This document shows, piece by piece, positions 54,552 through 55,673 of a DNA stretch of 55,673 nt. Both the position numbers and the translations under genes were made by a program. Positions within the stretch are counted from its first letter, which is position 1, and every line of letters begins with the position of its first letter. Origin of the DNA: Nocardia nova NBRC 15556 (GTDB lineage Bacteria; Actinomycetota; Actinomycetes; Mycobacteriales; Mycobacteriaceae); NCBI RefSeq assembly GCF_001613005.1, contig NZ_BDBN01000071.1, positions 1-55,673 on the forward strand. Direction: 5' to 3'. The notes beneath the pieces were generated by a model. That model was not told where the DNA came from. It searched no databases and saw only the letters and a program-made list of their open reading frames with translations.

Positions 54552-55016
54552 ATGACGCGGCCACCGACCTTCACCGTAGGTGAATTCCGAAAAGCCTCAG
54601 CCAGTTCCCCGCACCAGAACTGCGTGCGCGTCGCACGCAAACACGGATGGACCGCCGTCTGGGACGACAAGTGCGCTACTGCCGCCACCACCGCCGCCAC
54701 GGCCGTGGGCAGCACCGAGATGCTGCTGGTCACCGACGAACAGTTCGACAAATACCAGGCGGGTATCCGCGCCGGGCGCACCGAGCGATTACCGATCACG
54801 CAGTTGCGGCGCCCCGACGGACGCTATGTGCTGCGCACCGAAACCGGCCGTCGCGCAACGGATGTGGAGCTCGTCTTCGATCGAGCCGAGCTCGACGCCT
54901 TCCACCACGGTGTGCGGACCCACGAATTCGATCTGCACAGATTCACCGCACCGGCACTCGACGGTGCCGAATACGACACTCGCGCAAGCAGTCTCACGGC
55001 TCGAATACCGGCCTAG
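54552..55016 (+). CDS. two-unit DUF397 protein
   Basis: A 154-residue protein. The first half carries the DUF397 pattern EFRKASASSPHQNCVRVARK followed by TEMLLVTDEQFDKYQAGIR. The second half has a comparable segment (GRYVLRTETGRRATDVELVFDRAELDAFHHG), suggesting a second, diverged DUF397 unit; ordinary members are 60-80 residues. DUF397 proteins partner with WhiJ-like XRE regulators, and in some Streptomyces pairs behave like a toxin neutralised by XRE. GAAAGG precedes the ATG. It is the last gene of the XRE operon and converges on the reductase gene. Confidence 0.78.
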   Translation: MTRPPTFTVGEFRKASASSPHQNCVRVARKHGWTAVWDDKCATAATTAATAVGSTEMLLVTDEQFDKYQAGIRAGRTERLPITQLRRPDGRYVLRTETGRRATDVELVFDRAELDAFHHGVRTHEFDLHRFTAPALDGAEYDTRASSLTARIPA

Positions 55017-55034
55017 CGGCTCCCGCACGTCTCC

Positions 55035-55056
55035 GGTGCCCGCCCGCGCGGGCACC
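55035..55056. terminator. bidirectional hairpin between DUF397 and reductase genes
   Basis: GGTGCCCGC (55035-55043) pairs perfectly with GCGGGCACC (55048-55056) around CCGC. It lies between convergent stops at 55016 and 55096. A smaller hairpin at 55073-55087 follows. Confidence 0.7.
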
Positions 55057-55095
55057 AACTCCCCTCGAAAACCTCTGCGCCGCAGAGTGTCCGGA

Positions 55096-55455
55096 TCAGT
55101 CCGAGCCCGCGGCGGTGTCGTCGTCCAGCTGCACCTGTACCCGCACCCGGCCCTTCTCGTCACGCGTCGCCACGGCGTGGCCGCGCCGGTCGCCACCGTC
55201 CAGATGCAGCGTGATGGGGCCGCCCTCACCGGTGAAGTTGCGCCACCAGCTCTTGCGATCGGGCATAGCGACGCCGATGAGGATGGAATCGCCGGAACGC
55301 CGATAGTTCACCGGTGTGCTGAACGTCTTACCCGACTTTCGCCCGACATAGCTGATCTCGACGAACCCCTTCCGCATCAGCGGGCCGAGAACCGGCGCCT
55401 CCGTGAGCGTGAGTACCACCGAATTGAAGCCGCGCACGGCCGATTTGACGTCCAC
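55096..55455 (-). CDS. short deazaflavin-type nitroreductase/quinone reductase family protein
   Basis: About 119 residues of the split-barrel F420/FMN-binding fold. The family pattern FVEISYVGRKSGKTFSTPVN sits near residue 40, followed by GVAMPDRKSWWRNFTGEG and a final strand region. M. tuberculosis Ddn-like proteins share this shape and use F420H2 to reduce quinones or nitro compounds, but short members vary. The GTG at 55455 is preceded by AGGAGG. The acidic tail (QLDDDTAAGSD) is unusual. Substrate unknown. Confidence 0.75.
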   Translation of the reverse strand: MDVKSAVRGFNSVVLTLTEAPVLGPLMRKGFVEISYVGRKSGKTFSTPVNYRRSGDSILIGVAMPDRKSWWRNFTGEGGPITLHLDGGDRRGHAVATRDEKGRVRVQVQLDDDTAAGSD

Positions 55456-55673
55456 CTGTTGCCTCCTGACTGGGCGATCGAAAGATGTCACTCTACCGGC
55501 GTCCGATGACATCGCCAGGCGAGCGACGACGTTCAGCCCAGGTCCGGCCCGGACCGGATCTCGGCCCCGAGCGGGTGTCCGGCACGCCGCGGCGATCGGC
55601 CGGCCGCCCGGCATCCCGCCGCACCTCGTCCGCCCGCGGAGGCGTCCGCGACCCGGTCGATGGTCCGATCCGG
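55456..55673. other. right-edge region without a recognised gene
   Basis: Frames here are open but compositionally biased and lack any recognised motif. It should contain the promoter of the reductase gene. The next gene lies beyond the edge. Confidence 0.3.

Overview
The window is GC-rich actinobacterial DNA, most likely from Nocardia or a close mycolic-acid-containing relative. The evidence is a complete sigB / ideR / lexA / nrdR / chiZ-like block in roughly the order of the Mycobacterium tuberculosis Rv2707-Rv2720 region (YihY, DUF3039, DUF3099, SigB, IdeR, PAC2, PhzF, NrdR, LysM protein, LexA), a mycolyltransferase-type esterase, an Lsr2 copy, a short deazaflavin-type reductase, frequent GTG starts and several leaderless-type promoters. 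No rRNA, tRNA, insertion sequence, CRISPR array or prophage was recognised.

Left part (1-20 kb): a DEAD/DEAH-type helicase cut by the left edge, a YihY/BrkB membrane protein, a secreted esterase behind a perfect palindrome, DUF3039 and DUF3099 proteins, a methyltransferase, and sigB behind an ECF-type promoter. Next comes a leftward cluster of AcuC-type deacetylase, a GNAT / acyl-CoA-synthetase-like fusion (candidate protein acyltransferase) and PEP carboxylase. Then ideR-galE, a DUF4192 protein with a strange N-terminal extension, and a lipoprotein.

Middle part (20-44 kb): a PAC2 protein, a DUF3516-type helicase, and a compact polyamine operon of ornithine decarboxylase plus a fused AdoMet decarboxylase-spermidine synthase, closed by a strong terminator. 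Then oxyR divergent from ahpC-ahpD, a PhzF protein, a class III aminotransferase, hrpA, nrdR, and the SOS pair (chiZ-like and lexA) with two LexA boxes between them. A cation efflux-CtaG pair follows, behind a palindrome like those bound by metal sensors.

Right part (44-55.7 kb) is more accessory. It holds an Lsr2 copy, a PAS-GGDEF cyclase overlapping a DUF574-type methyltransferase by 4 nt, a mycolyltransferase divergent from an SRPBCC/acyl-CoA-ligase fusion, and a PucR-type regulator with extreme C-over-G skew. It also holds a free-standing relative of that regulator's input domain, and a WhiJ-like XRE regulator, second DUF574 methyltransferase and two-unit DUF397 protein in a row. The XRE gene is preceded by repeated CGTGAT motifs. 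This last locus, with its two kinds of signalling protein and two paralogous methyltransferases, is the best candidate for an uncharacterised regulatory system. All functions are inferred from motifs and gene order; nothing was searched against databases.
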